Positions 47,104 to 56,779 of a stretch of DNA of 64,000 nt are shown piece after piece. The first letter of the stretch is position 1, and the number at the start of each line of letters is the position of its first letter. This DNA is from an uncultured Sphaerochaeta sp. (GTDB taxonomy: Bacteria; Spirochaetota; Spirochaetia; Sphaerochaetales; Sphaerochaetaceae): contig NZ_OY781873.1 in assembly GCF_963677075.1 (NCBI RefSeq), positions 1,488,001-1,552,000 of the forward strand. The letters run 5' to 3'. The notes below the pieces were generated by a model. That model was not told the DNA's origin and did not search any database. It was given only the letters and a program-made list of their open reading frames with translations. The translations under genes and the position numbers were made by a program.

Positions 47104-47916
47104 ATGGTTGGAGAACATGCCGTTTACAACGGAAAAATCATATTGCAGAGTGAGGCAGTAGTACCGGTAACCCAGAGAGAGATCCAGTCGGGGTTTTATG
47201 TGTATGAGTCCCTCAGGGTCATTCAGGCACACCCTGTGCACCTGGAGGACCACCTATTAAGGCTTGAGAACTCTGCAAATCTTATACATCTTGACTATCC
47301 GTTCAGTCGGGAAGAGATTGGCACCTGGGTACATGCTCTGATCGAGGTGGATCTGGTTGAGAAAGCCTCCCTGAGAATCCAGATCTATGGAGGCAAGCAA
47401 CCACAACTGTTCATCACCACGAGTGAGATACTGAGTTATCCAGAATCCTTCTATACAGAAGGTGTGAAATCACTTACGTATGAAGGGGAGCGTCTGCTTC
47501 CTGGCGCAAAGACGGGAAATCTCCTACTGAACTATCTTGCCCTGGAAGAAGCCAGAAGAAATGGATGTTTCGAGGCACTTCTGGTCGATGAGGAACAGAA
47601 AATCCTGGAGGGAACACGTTCCAACTTCTTTGCAATCAAGGATGGGCAGCTCTTCACTGCACAAGATGAGAAAGTCTTGCTGGGTATCACCCGGGATCGG
47701 GTTATCAAGGCAGCAAAGCTGTTGGGTTTGCAGATACGCTACGAAGCACCTTCTTTGAACAAAGTGGTTGGTGGTTTCTATGATGAGCTGTTCATCTCCG
47801 CTACCAGCATGGCTGCAATGCCAATTTCACACGTCAATGGAAACTCTGTTGGAAAGGCGTATACCGTAACCCGTGAGATCAGCAGTCTTGTCAGGCAGTG
47901 GGAGATGGAGGATTGA
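47104..47916 (+). CDS. Class IV PLP aminotransferase
   Basis: This 270-residue fold-type IV PLP enzyme belongs to the group of branched-chain aminotransferases, D-amino acid aminotransferases and aminodeoxychorismate lyases. The PLP Lys lies in GAKTGNLLLNYLAL and the conserved Glu in LEGTRSNFF. The late SATSMAAMPIS matches the phosphate-binding turn. The length is closest to D-amino acid aminotransferase or aminodeoxychorismate lyase. It starts 14 nt after ftsK with AGGAG in front. Substrate choice cannot be made by eye. Confidence 0.85.
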   Translation: MVGEHAVYNGKIILQSEAVVPVTQREIQSGFYVYESLRVIQAHPVHLEDHLLRLENSANLIHLDYPFSREEIGTWVHALIEVDLVEKASLRIQIYGGKQPQLFITTSEILSYPESFYTEGVKSLTYEGERLLPGAKTGNLLLNYLALEEARRNGCFEALLVDEEQKILEGTRSNFFAIKDGQLFTAQDEKVLLGITRDRVIKAAKLLGLQIRYEAPSLNKVVGGFYDELFISATSMAAMPISHVNGNSVGKAYTVTREISSLVRQWEMED

Positions 47917-48118
47917 CTATTTTTCCTTTTCTAGAGAGGTAAACATGAAATACACAATCCAAAGTTGGTTGTGATCTTTCACCATGAATATTCTGTTCAC
48001 TTTTAGCAGAGGTGGACAAGGCTTTTAATTTCCTCTATCTTACTATTATAAGGTTTGAAAAAAGAACCTCTCTTATTGCGAATACTGCAATTACTTATAA
48101 AGGCGAAATATAGAACGA

Positions 48119-49768
48119 ATGAAATTTACCGAATTACCCTTAAGTGAGCAAGTGCTCAAAGGCATCGAGACTGCAGGCTTTAGTGACTGTACCAACGTAC
48201 AGGAAAAAGTACTCCCCACAAGCCTCTCTCGTCGTGATGTCATGGTCCAGTCAATGACTGGAAGCGGAAAAACCGCAGTGTATGTGTTGACGATTCTTGA
48301 ATCGTTTGTCCAAGCCATAAAGGCTGGAAAGGGCAAACCGAAGGCATTGATTGTTGCTCCAACCCGTGAATTGGCTGTTCAGATTGAGGAAGATACCATC
48401 CTCCTTGGATCTGGTATCGAAGACCTCACCATCGGAAGTTTCTTTGGTGGTGTAGGATACGGGAAGCAGGATGAAATCCTGGAGAAGGGGTGTGATATCT
48501 TTGTCTGTACCCCTGGCCGTATTCTTGACTACCAGAAGATGCATAAGATCGACTTCAGAGAATTTGACATCTTTGTAGTTGATGAGGCAGACCGAATGTT
48601 CGATATGGGTTTTTATCCCGATATCCAGAAGATGTTCAGCTTGCTTCGTGATTGCACAGAACGACAGACGATGTTGTTCTCAGCAACGCTCAGTACAAAG
48701 GTACGTAATCTTGCCTGGTCGTTCATGAATGAACCAGCTGAGATTGAGGTTAATCCTGAGGAAATTACCGTTAATGCAATTACCCAGGAGTTGTTCCATG
48801 TTGCGAAAGATGAGAAATTCTCACTTTTTCTACAACTCCTGAAAAAAGAGAATCCTGAGAACTGTCTGGTATTCACCAATACCAAGGCACGATGCATTGA
48901 GGTCTCTAAGCGGCTCTCACTGAACGGATACCCGACCAAGTACCTGATGGGAGACCTGCCACAATCAAAGCGGTTACAGACAATTGACCGCATGAAGGAA
49001 GGCAAGATTAGATTTCTTGTGGCAACTGATGTTGCAGCCCGCGGGTTGCAAATTGATGACTTGGAATTGGTCGTTAATTACGATATTCCTGATGATTTTG
49101 AGAACTACGTTCACCGCATCGGCCGTACAGCCCGTGCTGGTAAGAGTGGTAAATCCATTACCTTTGCAGATGAAGAGTATGTATTCAATCTGGAAGCAGT
49201 AGAGAATTTCATTCAGATGAAGATTCCCGTAATCTGGCCTGAGGAGGGTGACCTTGAACCCGTCGAGGACAAGAGTGCCTCATACTCCTTCAGGGACTTG
49301 GTGAGGGATGACGAGTATGGTGGGCGTCCGAGTCGCGGACCTAGAAGTGGGGCAAAACCTTCCCGTGGTGGGTCCAGGCCACCCAGGAGAGGGAAACCAC
49401 AATCCTCTGGCCGTCCAAAGCGTGCAAAGGACGAACGAGACAACAAACCCAGAGGGCCTAAACCTGAAAGGAAAGAGAGATCACAGGAACCTCAAAGACG
49501 TCGTCGTCCAGGCTCCAAGAGCTATGCAGAGATCCAGAATCTCTCTCTTGAGGAGCGATTGTCCTACTACAAGCAGCAGTACAAGAGTGAAGGGGGCCAG
49601 ATTCCTGAAGGATCCCCTGAGGCCAAGAAGAGCCAGCCTGCTGTGAAGAAGGAGAGTCCTGTAAGAAAAGACCCTGCCCCTAAGCCGTCTGTTGCTCAGA
49701 AGCAAGAGACCACCCAGACGAAGAAGAAGCAGAATTTCTTCACCCGGTTGTTCAGGAGAAACAAGTAG
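48119..49768 (+). CDS. DEAD-box RNA helicase with basic Arg/Gly/Pro-rich tail
   Basis: This 549-residue ATP-dependent RNA helicase has motif I MTGSGKT, DEAD-box motif II (VVDEADRMFDMG), motif III SAT, and motifs V and VI (TDVAARGLQIDD, HRIGRTARAG). The tail from about 390 to 549 is very basic and low in complexity (SRGPRSGAKPSRGG) and probably binds RNA or ribosomes. The body is closest to the RhlE/CshA group. A 200-nt non-coding stretch precedes it, in which no defined structure was found. The ribosome site is weak. Confidence 0.94.
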   Translation: MKFTELPLSEQVLKGIETAGFSDCTNVQEKVLPTSLSRRDVMVQSMTGSGKTAVYVLTILESFVQAIKAGKGKPKALIVAPTRELAVQIEEDTILLGSGIEDLTIGSFFGGVGYGKQDEILEKGCDIFVCTPGRILDYQKMHKIDFREFDIFVVDEADRMFDMGFYPDIQKMFSLLRDCTERQTMLFSATLSTKVRNLAWSFMNEPAEIEVNPEEITVNAITQELFHVAKDEKFSLFLQLLKKENPENCLVFTNTKARCIEVSKRLSLNGYPTKYLMGDLPQSKRLQTIDRMKEGKIRFLVATDVAARGLQIDDLELVVNYDIPDDFENYVHRIGRTARAGKSGKSITFADEEYVFNLEAVENFIQMKIPVIWPEEGDLEPVEDKSASYSFRDLVRDDEYGGRPSRGPRSGAKPSRGGSRPPRRGKPQSSGRPKRAKDERDNKPRGPKPERKERSQEPQRRRRPGSKSYAEIQNLSLEERLSYYKQQYKSEGGQIPEGSPEAKKSQPAVKKESPVRKDPAPKPSVAQKQETTQTKKKQNFFTRLFRRNK

Positions 49769-49769
49769 C

Positions 49770-51488
49770 ATGCTCAAACGGTTCATCGCCTACTATCGTC
49801 CATACAAGGGATTGTTTTTCCTTGATATGGGGGTGGCAATTTTTGCTTCAATCCTTTCGATTCTCTTTCCCACCTTGACTAGACAACTGCTCAGGGTGGA
49901 GATTCCTGACCAGAATCTGAAGAATATGGTCATCATCTTTGGCTTTATGCTCCTCCTCTACATATTGCAGGCAATCTGTCAGTATATACGGGTAACCTGG
50001 GGACATATTCTTGGGGTAAAGATGGAGACTGATATGCGAAGCGAATTGTTCGGTCACTTGCAAAAACTCTCCTTTGGGTTCTTTGACAAGACCAAGACCG
50101 GGCATATGATGAGTCGCATCACCAATGATTTGTTCCAGATCACCGAGATGGCTCACCATGCTCCTGAGGATTTGATCATCAGCGTTGCTACCATTCTGGG
50201 TTCTTACATCCTTATGTTCAGCTACAGTGTTCCTCTTGCCCTGGTTTCCCTCATCCCCCTGCCGATCATGGTGTTCTATGGGGTGTATTATGGAATACGC
50301 ATGAAGGCAACCTTCCGTCGAGTACGACGAACCGTTGCTGACGTGAACAGCAATGTAGAGAACTCCTTGATGGGAATCAGAGAGGTCAAGTCATATGGCC
50401 GTGAGTCCTACCAAGAAGCCAAATTCAACCACGTCAACGATATCCTGCGTGACAGCAAGATGGAGCAGTACAAGGTGATGGGAAGTTATCACTCCATCTT
50501 GGGGTTCTTCCGTGAGCTCTACTACTTCTGTACCATCGCCGGTGGAACGTTGCTGATATTCATGGGAAAGGTCCAGTCCTATGATTTGGTTACCTTCATC
50601 CTCTATGTTGGTGTGGTACTTCCTCCCATTGATCGCCTGATCAACTTCACTGAGCAATTGCAGCAAGGAATGGCAAGCTTTGAGCGATTCACCCAGGTGA
50701 TGGATGAGCACCCGGACATCCAGGATGTGAAGGATGCAAAGAGCCTGAAAATCCAGGATGGTACAGTCAGGTTCGACCATGTCTCATTCTCCTATGAAAA
50801 CTCTTCTGAGGTGATTCTCAAGGATGTGGATATCACGGTTCCAGGCGGTTCTACCTATGCATTGGTAGGCGAGTCAGGAGCTGGAAAAAGTACCTTTGCC
50901 AGCTTGATCCCTCGCTTCTATGAGCCAAGCGAAGGCAAGGTGATGATTGATGGGCAAGATATTCGTGAACTAACCCAGCACTCCCTCAGGCAGAATATTG
51001 GGTTTGTTCAGCAGAATGTATTCCTCTTCGATGATACAATTCGGGAGAACTTGAAGTACGGAAAGGTTGATGCAACCGATGATCAGCTCTGGCTGGCACT
51101 CGATGCAGCAAACCTTGGAGACTTTGTTCGTTCACTCCCACTTGGACTCGATACCCAGGTAGGGGAGAGGGGTACGCTGCTCTCCGGTGGGCAGAAACAA
51201 CGAATTTCCATTGCACGGGTATTCCTGAAAAATCCTCAGATTCTCATATTTGATGAGGCAACCAGCAGCTTGGATACAGAGAGTGAAGAGTTGATCAATG
51301 AAGCCTTCCACCGACTCTCCAAGGGTCGTACGGCCATTGTCATTGCCCATCGTCTTACAACCGTCAAACATGCAGATTGCATCTTGGTCCTTGATGAGGG
51401 TAAACTGGTAGAGTCTGGAACCCATGAGCAATTGCTTGAAGCTGATGGCCAGTATGCAAAACTCTACAAGACACAGGACTTTTCTTAG
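49770..51488 (+). CDS. ABC exporter, type IV (MsbA/MdlB-like) half-transporter
   Basis: This 572-residue half-transporter combines six TMs (about 15-310) with an NBD: Walker A GESGAGKS, Q-loop FVQQNVFLF, signature LSGGQKQRI, Walker B ILIFDEATSSLD and switch His in IAHRLTT. All ATPase motifs are intact, so it can work as a homodimer. The start was set at ATG 49770, 1 nt past the helicase stop, with AGGAG inside the helicase gene. It is followed after 14 nt by an acyltransferase gene, which makes a lipid substrate plausible but unproven. Confidence 0.93.
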   Translation: MLKRFIAYYRPYKGLFFLDMGVAIFASILSILFPTLTRQLLRVEIPDQNLKNMVIIFGFMLLLYILQAICQYIRVTWGHILGVKMETDMRSELFGHLQKLSFGFFDKTKTGHMMSRITNDLFQITEMAHHAPEDLIISVATILGSYILMFSYSVPLALVSLIPLPIMVFYGVYYGIRMKATFRRVRRTVADVNSNVENSLMGIREVKSYGRESYQEAKFNHVNDILRDSKMEQYKVMGSYHSILGFFRELYYFCTIAGGTLLIFMGKVQSYDLVTFILYVGVVLPPIDRLINFTEQLQQGMASFERFTQVMDEHPDIQDVKDAKSLKIQDGTVRFDHVSFSYENSSEVILKDVDITVPGGSTYALVGESGAGKSTFASLIPRFYEPSEGKVMIDGQDIRELTQHSLRQNIGFVQQNVFLFDDTIRENLKYGKVDATDDQLWLALDAANLGDFVRSLPLGLDTQVGERGTLLSGGQKQRISIARVFLKNPQILIFDEATSSLDTESEELINEAFHRLSKGRTAIVIAHRLTTVKHADCILVLDEGKLVESGTHEQLLEADGQYAKLYKTQDFS

Positions 51489-51502
51489 CGGGAGGAGTAT
51501 GC

Positions 51503-52243
51503 ATGAAGAAAATACGCATAGCATTTGCAGGATTATTTGTGATCCCAATTATAGCGCTTTCACTTGTGTATGCATTTCCTCTTGGTTACCTGTTGCGCCT
51601 CCTCGGCTTCAGAAAAGCTGGGGATCGATATTTGCGTGCTTGTGGACACTTTATTGGTAGTTCGATCATTTTCTTCTTAGGGATCAAGGTCCATGTTGAT
51701 GGAAAGGAGAACCTTCCTCCGGAGCGGTCAGTATGTTACATGGCAAACCATCAGAGCATGCTCGACATAGCTGCCTTTGTAGGGCCGGTCAATCTTTGGG
51801 CATCCATTATGGCAAAGGCAGAGGTTAAGCGGATTCCTGTCATCAATCTCTGGTGTTATGCCTTGGACTGTGTTTTCATCAACCGAATAAGTCCTCGTGA
51901 TGCCATCAATGCCATTCTCAGGGGTGTGGAACTTCTCAAGAGTGGAAAAAGTATGTTGATCTTCCCCGAAGGTACGAGAAGCAAGAGTGGGAGCATTGGA
52001 GAATTGAAAAAAGGGAGCCTGAAACTCGCTACTCGCTCAAACTCGGTCATTGTACCCATGACCATCAAGGGGTTGCGTGCCGGGTTAGAACAGTTGCAGG
52101 GCTTTAAGCGTGTTCACGCCTATGTCTCCATTGGAAAACCAATCTACACGAACAATCTGAGCACTGAAGAGCTCGCAACGCTTCATGAAACGGTCTATGG
52201 AACCATCGCCAAACGGTTTGACGAACTTCCCGGCCAAGTCTAA
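51503..52243 (+). CDS. 1-acyl-sn-glycerol-3-phosphate acyltransferase (PlsC family)
   Basis: This 246-residue membrane-bound acyltransferase adds the second acyl chain to make phosphatidic acid. The catalytic HX4D motif is NHQSMLDI, the glycerophosphate-binding motif is FPEGTRSKSG, and IVPMTIKG is the fourth block. One or two TMs lie at the N-terminus. AGCGGGAGGAG lies just before the ATG. It lies between the ABC exporter and the ECF genes, spaced 14 nt and 2 nt, so it is in the same transcript. Confidence 0.92.
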   Translation: MKKIRIAFAGLFVIPIIALSLVYAFPLGYLLRLLGFRKAGDRYLRACGHFIGSSIIFFLGIKVHVDGKENLPPERSVCYMANHQSMLDIAAFVGPVNLWASIMAKAEVKRIPVINLWCYALDCVFINRISPRDAINAILRGVELLKSGKSMLIFPEGTRSKSGSIGELKKGSLKLATRSNSVIVPMTIKGLRAGLEQLQGFKRVHAYVSIGKPIYTNNLSTEELATLHETVYGTIAKRFDELPGQV

Positions 52244-52251
52244 GGGTGACC

Positions 52252-53676
52252 ATGATCAACGCACTCTCCATAGAGCATCTCTCTTTCACCTATCAGTCAT
52301 GGACAGGGAAACAGAATGATCCACTCTTTCGTGGGCTCTCTCTGCAGATCCCTACGGGAAGCAAGACTCTCTTGCTAGCTCCCTTCAACAGGGGAAAGAC
52401 TACGCTCGCCAAGATCATTTGTGGGGTCTGCCCCAAATATTTCCCGGGAGAACTGGAGGGTGAGATACATCTCTATGGGAAATCACTTGGAGATCTGGAT
52501 CCCTGGGATCTCCTTCCTGTATGCACCTATGTCTCCCAGAACCCCCAAGAGCAGTTTGTAGCTACCTCGGTTGAGGAAGAGATTGCATTTCCCCTTGAGT
52601 CGATGGGCATGGATAGAGAAACCATGAAGGTGCGAATCGAGGAAGCAATCACACAGTGGGGACTCCAGGATTTGAGAACCAGTAGTGAGCAAGAGCTCAG
52701 TGGAGGAGAACGCAAACGGGTGCTCCTTGCCACGATGCAGGCTATTGATGCCTCCTTCTGGTTGCTCGACGAAGCCTTCGATGATCTGGATCAACATTGG
52801 AGAGACCAACTCAAAGACTTGATAGCAACGAACAATAAGACGGTGCTGGTGCTTGCAAGCCGGTATCTTGGTGAGTTCGATGACCTCTTTGACCAGGTTC
52901 TCTTACTCGATGAAGGAGTTGTTGAAAAAGGTGAGACAAACACCTTGCTTCCTCGCTTTGCTCACCTCTGTGGTGATGATCTTCCCAGCCCATTGGATAG
53001 AGAACACGTTCATCCTTCCCAAATACGTGAACTCTCCTGTCAGTCTCTCCAGGCAGAGAGGAGCAGGGTAAGCACAACCGAGAGTGACCATTTTACGTTG
53101 GAAGTACCTCATTTCAAACTGCAAAGTGGAGAGTTGGTAACCCTTGTTGGACCAAACGGGAGTGGCAAGAGTTCTTTCAGTCGATTGCTCTGTGGCTTGG
53201 ATACTCCCCTAGGTGGGCAGATTGCCATCGATGGAAAACAACATGAGGGAAAGCAACTGTCCAAACGGGTAGGGTACTTATTCCAGAGTCCTGACCTGCA
53301 AATCTTCCTTCCTACGGTTGCAGAAGAGCTCTCCTGGTCATTGAAACGTCGCTCTGACCTGTCCAGGAAAGAAGTAGATAAGCAGGTAGCTGCTTGTGCT
53401 GAACTGTTCTCCCTCGATCTTGATGATACCCCCACTACCATGAGCTATCCACTGCGTAAGGCGCTCCAGGCAGCGGTGTACTATCTTCTTGACCGTCCCT
53501 TCTATATTCTGGATGAACTCGACAGTGCCTTGACCTATCAAAGTGCGCTTTCCATCATTGCCCACTTGCGACATAACGGGGCAGGAATCTTACTCATCAC
53601 CCATGACCGGCAATTTGCCGACAAGGTAGCGCAACGTTCCTATACGATTGAGGATGGGAGGCTGAGCGCAGTATGA
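52252..53676 (+). CDS. Fused ECF-transporter ATPase (EcfA-EcfA') with asymmetric ATP sites
   Basis: This 474-residue protein holds two NBDs in one chain and energises a vitamin importer with the EcfT and S subunits encoded next. NBD1 has a degenerate Walker A (APFNRGKT, 43-50), an intact signature LSGGE (149-153), Walker B LLDEAF, and lacks the switch His (SRYLG, Arg204). NBD2 has a perfect Walker A GPNGSGKS (300-307) and switch His451, but its signature is lost (MSYPLRKAL, 397-405). Only the NBD2-A/NBD1-signature site looks catalytic. ATG 52252 and GTG 52246 are both possible starts. The gene overlaps ecfT by 4 nt. Confidence 0.9.
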   Translation: MINALSIEHLSFTYQSWTGKQNDPLFRGLSLQIPTGSKTLLLAPFNRGKTTLAKIICGVCPKYFPGELEGEIHLYGKSLGDLDPWDLLPVCTYVSQNPQEQFVATSVEEEIAFPLESMGMDRETMKVRIEEAITQWGLQDLRTSSEQELSGGERKRVLLATMQAIDASFWLLDEAFDDLDQHWRDQLKDLIATNNKTVLVLASRYLGEFDDLFDQVLLLDEGVVEKGETNTLLPRFAHLCGDDLPSPLDREHVHPSQIRELSCQSLQAERSRVSTTESDHFTLEVPHFKLQSGELVTLVGPNGSGKSSFSRLLCGLDTPLGGQIAIDGKQHEGKQLSKRVGYLFQSPDLQIFLPTVAEELSWSLKRRSDLSRKEVDKQVAACAELFSLDLDDTPTTMSYPLRKALQAAVYYLLDRPFYILDELDSALTYQSALSIIAHLRHNGAGILLITHDRQFADKVAQRSYTIEDGRLSAV

Positions 53677-54443
53677 CGACCAATACGTATATTGCAGGAA
53701 CGGGTTGGCTCTATCGATTTGACCCACGTGCAAAACTCCTGTTGATGCTCCTGATGTGTATCTGGTTCTTTCTCCCTGTCTCCCTGCTTCATCTCTCCCT
53801 TGTGGTCGGCTTGGTTATTCTATCCGGCTCTTTCAATGCAGGTTGGCGCTATGCATGGAGAACCTTTGTTTCCATTTCGCCGATGCTACTCTTTATGGTG
53901 CTTTTCATGCCATTCAATGTACGGGATGGATCTCCACTATTCTCCATTGGTGATTTTACCGTGATCACGACTGAAGGTTTGGAACAAGCCTTGAGATTGA
54001 TGAGTCGTTTTATTGGTATTACCTACGTGTGCACTTTGCTGTTTGCCACCACGGTTATGCATGAGGTTATGCTTGCCCTGAGATGGTACCATCTTCCCTA
54101 TAAGGCTAGCTTGGTGGTGACACTTGCCTTCACCTATATTCCGTTTATTGCGGATAGTTTCAGCCAGATATCTGAGTCTCATCGCCTACGCGAGGCTGAG
54201 GATGAGAAAAAGAAGAAATTTGGCCAACGAATCAAGGACCTGGTTCCGACCCTTACCAGTGCCTTGGTGGTTGCGCTCAGATCAATCCCGAATCTTGCCA
54301 TGAGTCTGGAGATGCGTGGATTTGGAAGAGAGGAGCGACGTACCAGTTACCATAGCCTTGATGCTTATCGTCATGTATGTATCCATTTTCTCTTCTCTTG
54401 TATTATTCCAGTGGCGTTTTGGTTTGCGAATATATTTTTCTAG
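53673..54443 (+). CDS. ecfT: ECF transporter transmembrane subunit EcfT
   Basis: This 256-residue membrane scaffold couples the ATPases to the substrate-binding S subunit. It has several TMs in the first 150 residues, then the cytoplasmic coupling helices with the conserved Ala-Arg-Gly type motif in the form MRGFGREERRTSY. The N-terminus GTGWLYRFDPRAKLLL is typical (DPRxKL). ATGA overlap with the ATPase gene shows coupling. The dedicated S subunit follows after 10 nt. Confidence 0.93.
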   Translation: MTTNTYIAGTGWLYRFDPRAKLLLMLLMCIWFFLPVSLLHLSLVVGLVILSGSFNAGWRYAWRTFVSISPMLLFMVLFMPFNVRDGSPLFSIGDFTVITTEGLEQALRLMSRFIGITYVCTLLFATTVMHEVMLALRWYHLPYKASLVVTLAFTYIPFIADSFSQISESHRLREAEDEKKKKFGQRIKDLVPTLTSALVVALRSIPNLAMSLEMRGFGREERRTSYHSLDAYRHVCIHFLFSCIIPVAFWFANIFF

Positions 54444-54453
54444 GAGGCCGTAT

Positions 54454-54975
54454 ATGCAGGGAAATAGGAATGCTTTGAAAGTTGCCATGGTGTCGGTACT
54501 GACTGCAGTGGTAGTGGTCTTTACGATGGTTGTACGTATCCCAACTGCAAAAGGATACTTGAATCTCTGTGATGTAGCTATCTGCTTCATCGCCTTTACC
54601 TTCGGACCCTGGTCAGCGTTCATAGCAGCAGGGCTTGGAACGGCACTTGCTGATCTGATCAGTGGGTATGCACAATGGGCGCCTATCAGCTTTGTTGTCC
54701 ATGGAGTGGAAGGGCTCCTGGTTGCCTTGATCGTCCAGAAGAAGGGAGATGTTGCTGTATCCTTGGGAAGAAAAGCCCTCGCAGCCTTCGTTTGTATCGC
54801 AACAGTATCTCTTGGGTATTTTGCACTGTCTGCCCTGTTTATCAGCACAGTGAGTGTTGCTGCAGCTGAGATTCCTGGAAACATCGCACAGAGTGCAGTA
54901 GGGTTCGCACTTGGCCTTGCGGTATCGGCGGCGGTGAAACGTGCGTATCCCCCGGTCAGTTCACTTGCTTGGTAG
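54454..54975 (+). CDS. ECF transporter S component (PF07155-like)
   Basis: This 173-residue membrane protein has six TMs and is the substrate-binding S unit of the importer. IPTAKGYLNLCDVAICFIAF and FGPWSAFIAAGLGTALADLI match the pattern of the PF07155 group, which includes members proposed for thiamine precursors and other vitamins. The start was set at ATG 54454 with a perfect AGGAGG 6 nt upstream; the longer open frame overlaps ecfT without reason. No riboswitch was found near the operon, so the vitamin is not identified. Confidence 0.87.
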   Translation: MQGNRNALKVAMVSVLTAVVVVFTMVVRIPTAKGYLNLCDVAICFIAFTFGPWSAFIAAGLGTALADLISGYAQWAPISFVVHGVEGLLVALIVQKKGDVAVSLGRKALAAFVCIATVSLGYFALSALFISTVSVAAAEIPGNIAQSAVGFALGLAVSAAVKRAYPPVSSLAW

Positions 54976-55031
54976 CCATTGCTGAAGCTTTTCGATATAC
55001 TCCGAATATACCTAAACAGAGAGGAATGCAC

Positions 55032-56585
55032 ATGCAACAATTCCCCCATGACACCATCGTTGTACTAGACTTTGGGGCTCAATACAGCCAGTTGATTGCA
55101 CGTAGAGTACGTGAAATGCACGTATATAGCCAGATTGTTCCCTATACCATCAAGGCAGCAGAACTTGCGGCCATGAAACCGAAAGGGATCATCTTCAGTG
55201 GAGGCCCCTCTTCGGTGCGCACTGAAGGGTCACCCAGACCAGATAATGGAATCTATGACCTGGGTATTCCCATCCTGGGTATCTGCTACGGTTTGCAGGT
55301 AATGAGCATCCAGAATGGAGGGAGTGTTGAGCGCCCCCTGAAGCGTGAGTATGGTTTCGCAGACCTTACCGTGCTTAAGAGGGAAGCTTCCCTGCTCAAG
55401 GGGATCAGTGAGAACTCCCGCCTCTGGATGAGCCACGGTGATGCCGTTGCCTCACTTCCCGAGGGATTCATACAGACCGGTAGTACCCCGAACTGTCCCT
55501 TCACGGTCATTGAAAATGATGAAAAGAAATTCTATGGAGTTCAGTTCCATCCCGAGGTAGTACATACGGCAGAAGGAAACCAATTTCTGCAGAATTTTGT
55601 CCTTGATGTATGTAAGGCAAACCAGGACTGGGATATGGGTTCCTTCATCAGCACGGCGGTCCAGGAGATTCGTGAGAAAGTCGGAGATAAGCAGGTACTC
55701 TGTGGTCTCTCTGGTGGTGTGGACTCTGCTGTTGCAGCGGTACTTATCCATGAGGCGATCGGCGACCAGTTGGTCTGTGTATTTGTAAACAACGGTCTCT
55801 TGCGCAAGGGCGAGGCGGACATGGTACTAAAACTGTTCAGGGATCACTACAATATCCGTCTCCAATATGCTGATGCTGAGGATGCATTCCTCTCTGCGCT
55901 CAAGGGAGTCACAGAGCCTGAGGCAAAGCGAAAAATCATTGGTAAGATATTCATCGATACCTTCTATGATGAGGCGAGAAAGGCTGGAGAGATCAGCTTC
56001 CTCGCCCAAGGAACGCTCTATCCAGATGTAATCGAGAGCAAGAGCCCCTCTGGTGGTCCTTCTGCAACCATTAAAAGTCACCACAATGTGGGTGGATTAC
56101 CCGAAGATTTGAAATGGGACCTGCTCGAACCACTTCGTGAACTGTTCAAGGACGAGGTAAGGGCGTTGGGAAGAGAACTAGGGCTTCCAGAAGTGATGGT
56201 GAATCGTCATCCGTTCCCAGGTCCTGGGCTCGGGGTCAGGTGTGTAGGCGAGGTAACCAAGCAACGCCTGGATACCCTGCGTGATGTTGATGCTATCTTT
56301 ATCGAGGAGATCCGCAAGGCCAATCTGTATGATGATATCTGGCAGGCCTTGGCTTGTTTGCTTCCAGTCAAGAGCGTGGGAGTGCAAGGGGATGAACGCA
56401 CATACGAAGAGGTGTGCTCCCTGCGTGCCGTAACCAGTGAAGATGCCATGACTGCTGACTGGTTCCGCTTTCCTCCTGAAGTGCTCCAACACGCTTCAGC
56501 CAGGATCTGCAATGAGGTACAGGGAGTCAACCGAGTACTCTACGACATCACGAGCAAACCTCCTGGGACTATCGAGTGGGAGTAA
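55032..56585 (+). CDS. guaA: GMP synthase (glutamine-hydrolysing)
   Basis: This 517-residue enzyme makes GMP from XMP, ATP and glutamine. The class I glutaminase half has the Cys in GICYGLQ and His/Glu in FHPEVVHT. The ATP-pyrophosphatase half has SGGVDSAV, and the dimerisation domain ends the protein (KPPGTIEWE, the universal C-terminus). The start was set at ATG 55032, 6 nt after GAGGA; ATG 55026 would be too close to that site. It follows the ECF genes by 56 nt and ends with a terminator at 56631. Confidence 0.98.
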   Translation: MQQFPHDTIVVLDFGAQYSQLIARRVREMHVYSQIVPYTIKAAELAAMKPKGIIFSGGPSSVRTEGSPRPDNGIYDLGIPILGICYGLQVMSIQNGGSVERPLKREYGFADLTVLKREASLLKGISENSRLWMSHGDAVASLPEGFIQTGSTPNCPFTVIENDEKKFYGVQFHPEVVHTAEGNQFLQNFVLDVCKANQDWDMGSFISTAVQEIREKVGDKQVLCGLSGGVDSAVAAVLIHEAIGDQLVCVFVNNGLLRKGEADMVLKLFRDHYNIRLQYADAEDAFLSALKGVTEPEAKRKIIGKIFIDTFYDEARKAGEISFLAQGTLYPDVIESKSPSGGPSATIKSHHNVGGLPEDLKWDLLEPLRELFKDEVRALGRELGLPEVMVNRHPFPGPGLGVRCVGEVTKQRLDTLRDVDAIFIEEIRKANLYDDIWQALACLLPVKSVGVQGDERTYEEVCSLRAVTSEDAMTADWFRFPPEVLQHASARICNEVQGVNRVLYDITSKPPGTIEWE

Positions 56586-56630
56586 TCCCACAAGGAAATT
56601 ACAGTTTGTATAGTTCTTTATAAAAGAGAG

Positions 56631-56660
56631 AAAAGACTCCAATTGCTGGGGTCTTTTCTC
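56631..56660 (+). terminator. Terminator after guaA
   Basis: AAAAGACTCC (56631-56640) pairs with GGGGTCTTTT (56648-56657), 10 bp with one G-T wobble and a 7-nt loop. The A and T ends make it likely to work in both directions, also for the convergent MATE gene. Confidence 0.78.
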
Positions 56661-56779
56661 AAGTATCGCCTTACATAGTGTTGGCTCTGGCACACATATT
56701 CGATAGAGAAGATTTCAGACGAAGAAAAAAATGCGGATTCCGCAAAAATTCTTCGAGTTATGCTGTAGATATACTTTTT

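Noticed and set aside
47917..48118. Possible structured leader (cold-shock type) before the DEAD-box helicase.
   Set aside because: I found no convincing stem, conserved box or riboswitch core by eye in these 200 bases.
49692..49769. An extended N-terminus for the ABC exporter (MLRSKRPPRRRR...).
   Set aside because: It only translates the helicase tail in another frame; the normal family start is ATG 49770 with its own AGGAG.
56686..56705. CTGGCACACATATTCGATAG as a sigma54 site.
   Set aside because: It lies between convergent gene ends with no gene downstream, and the -12 element is not TTGC.
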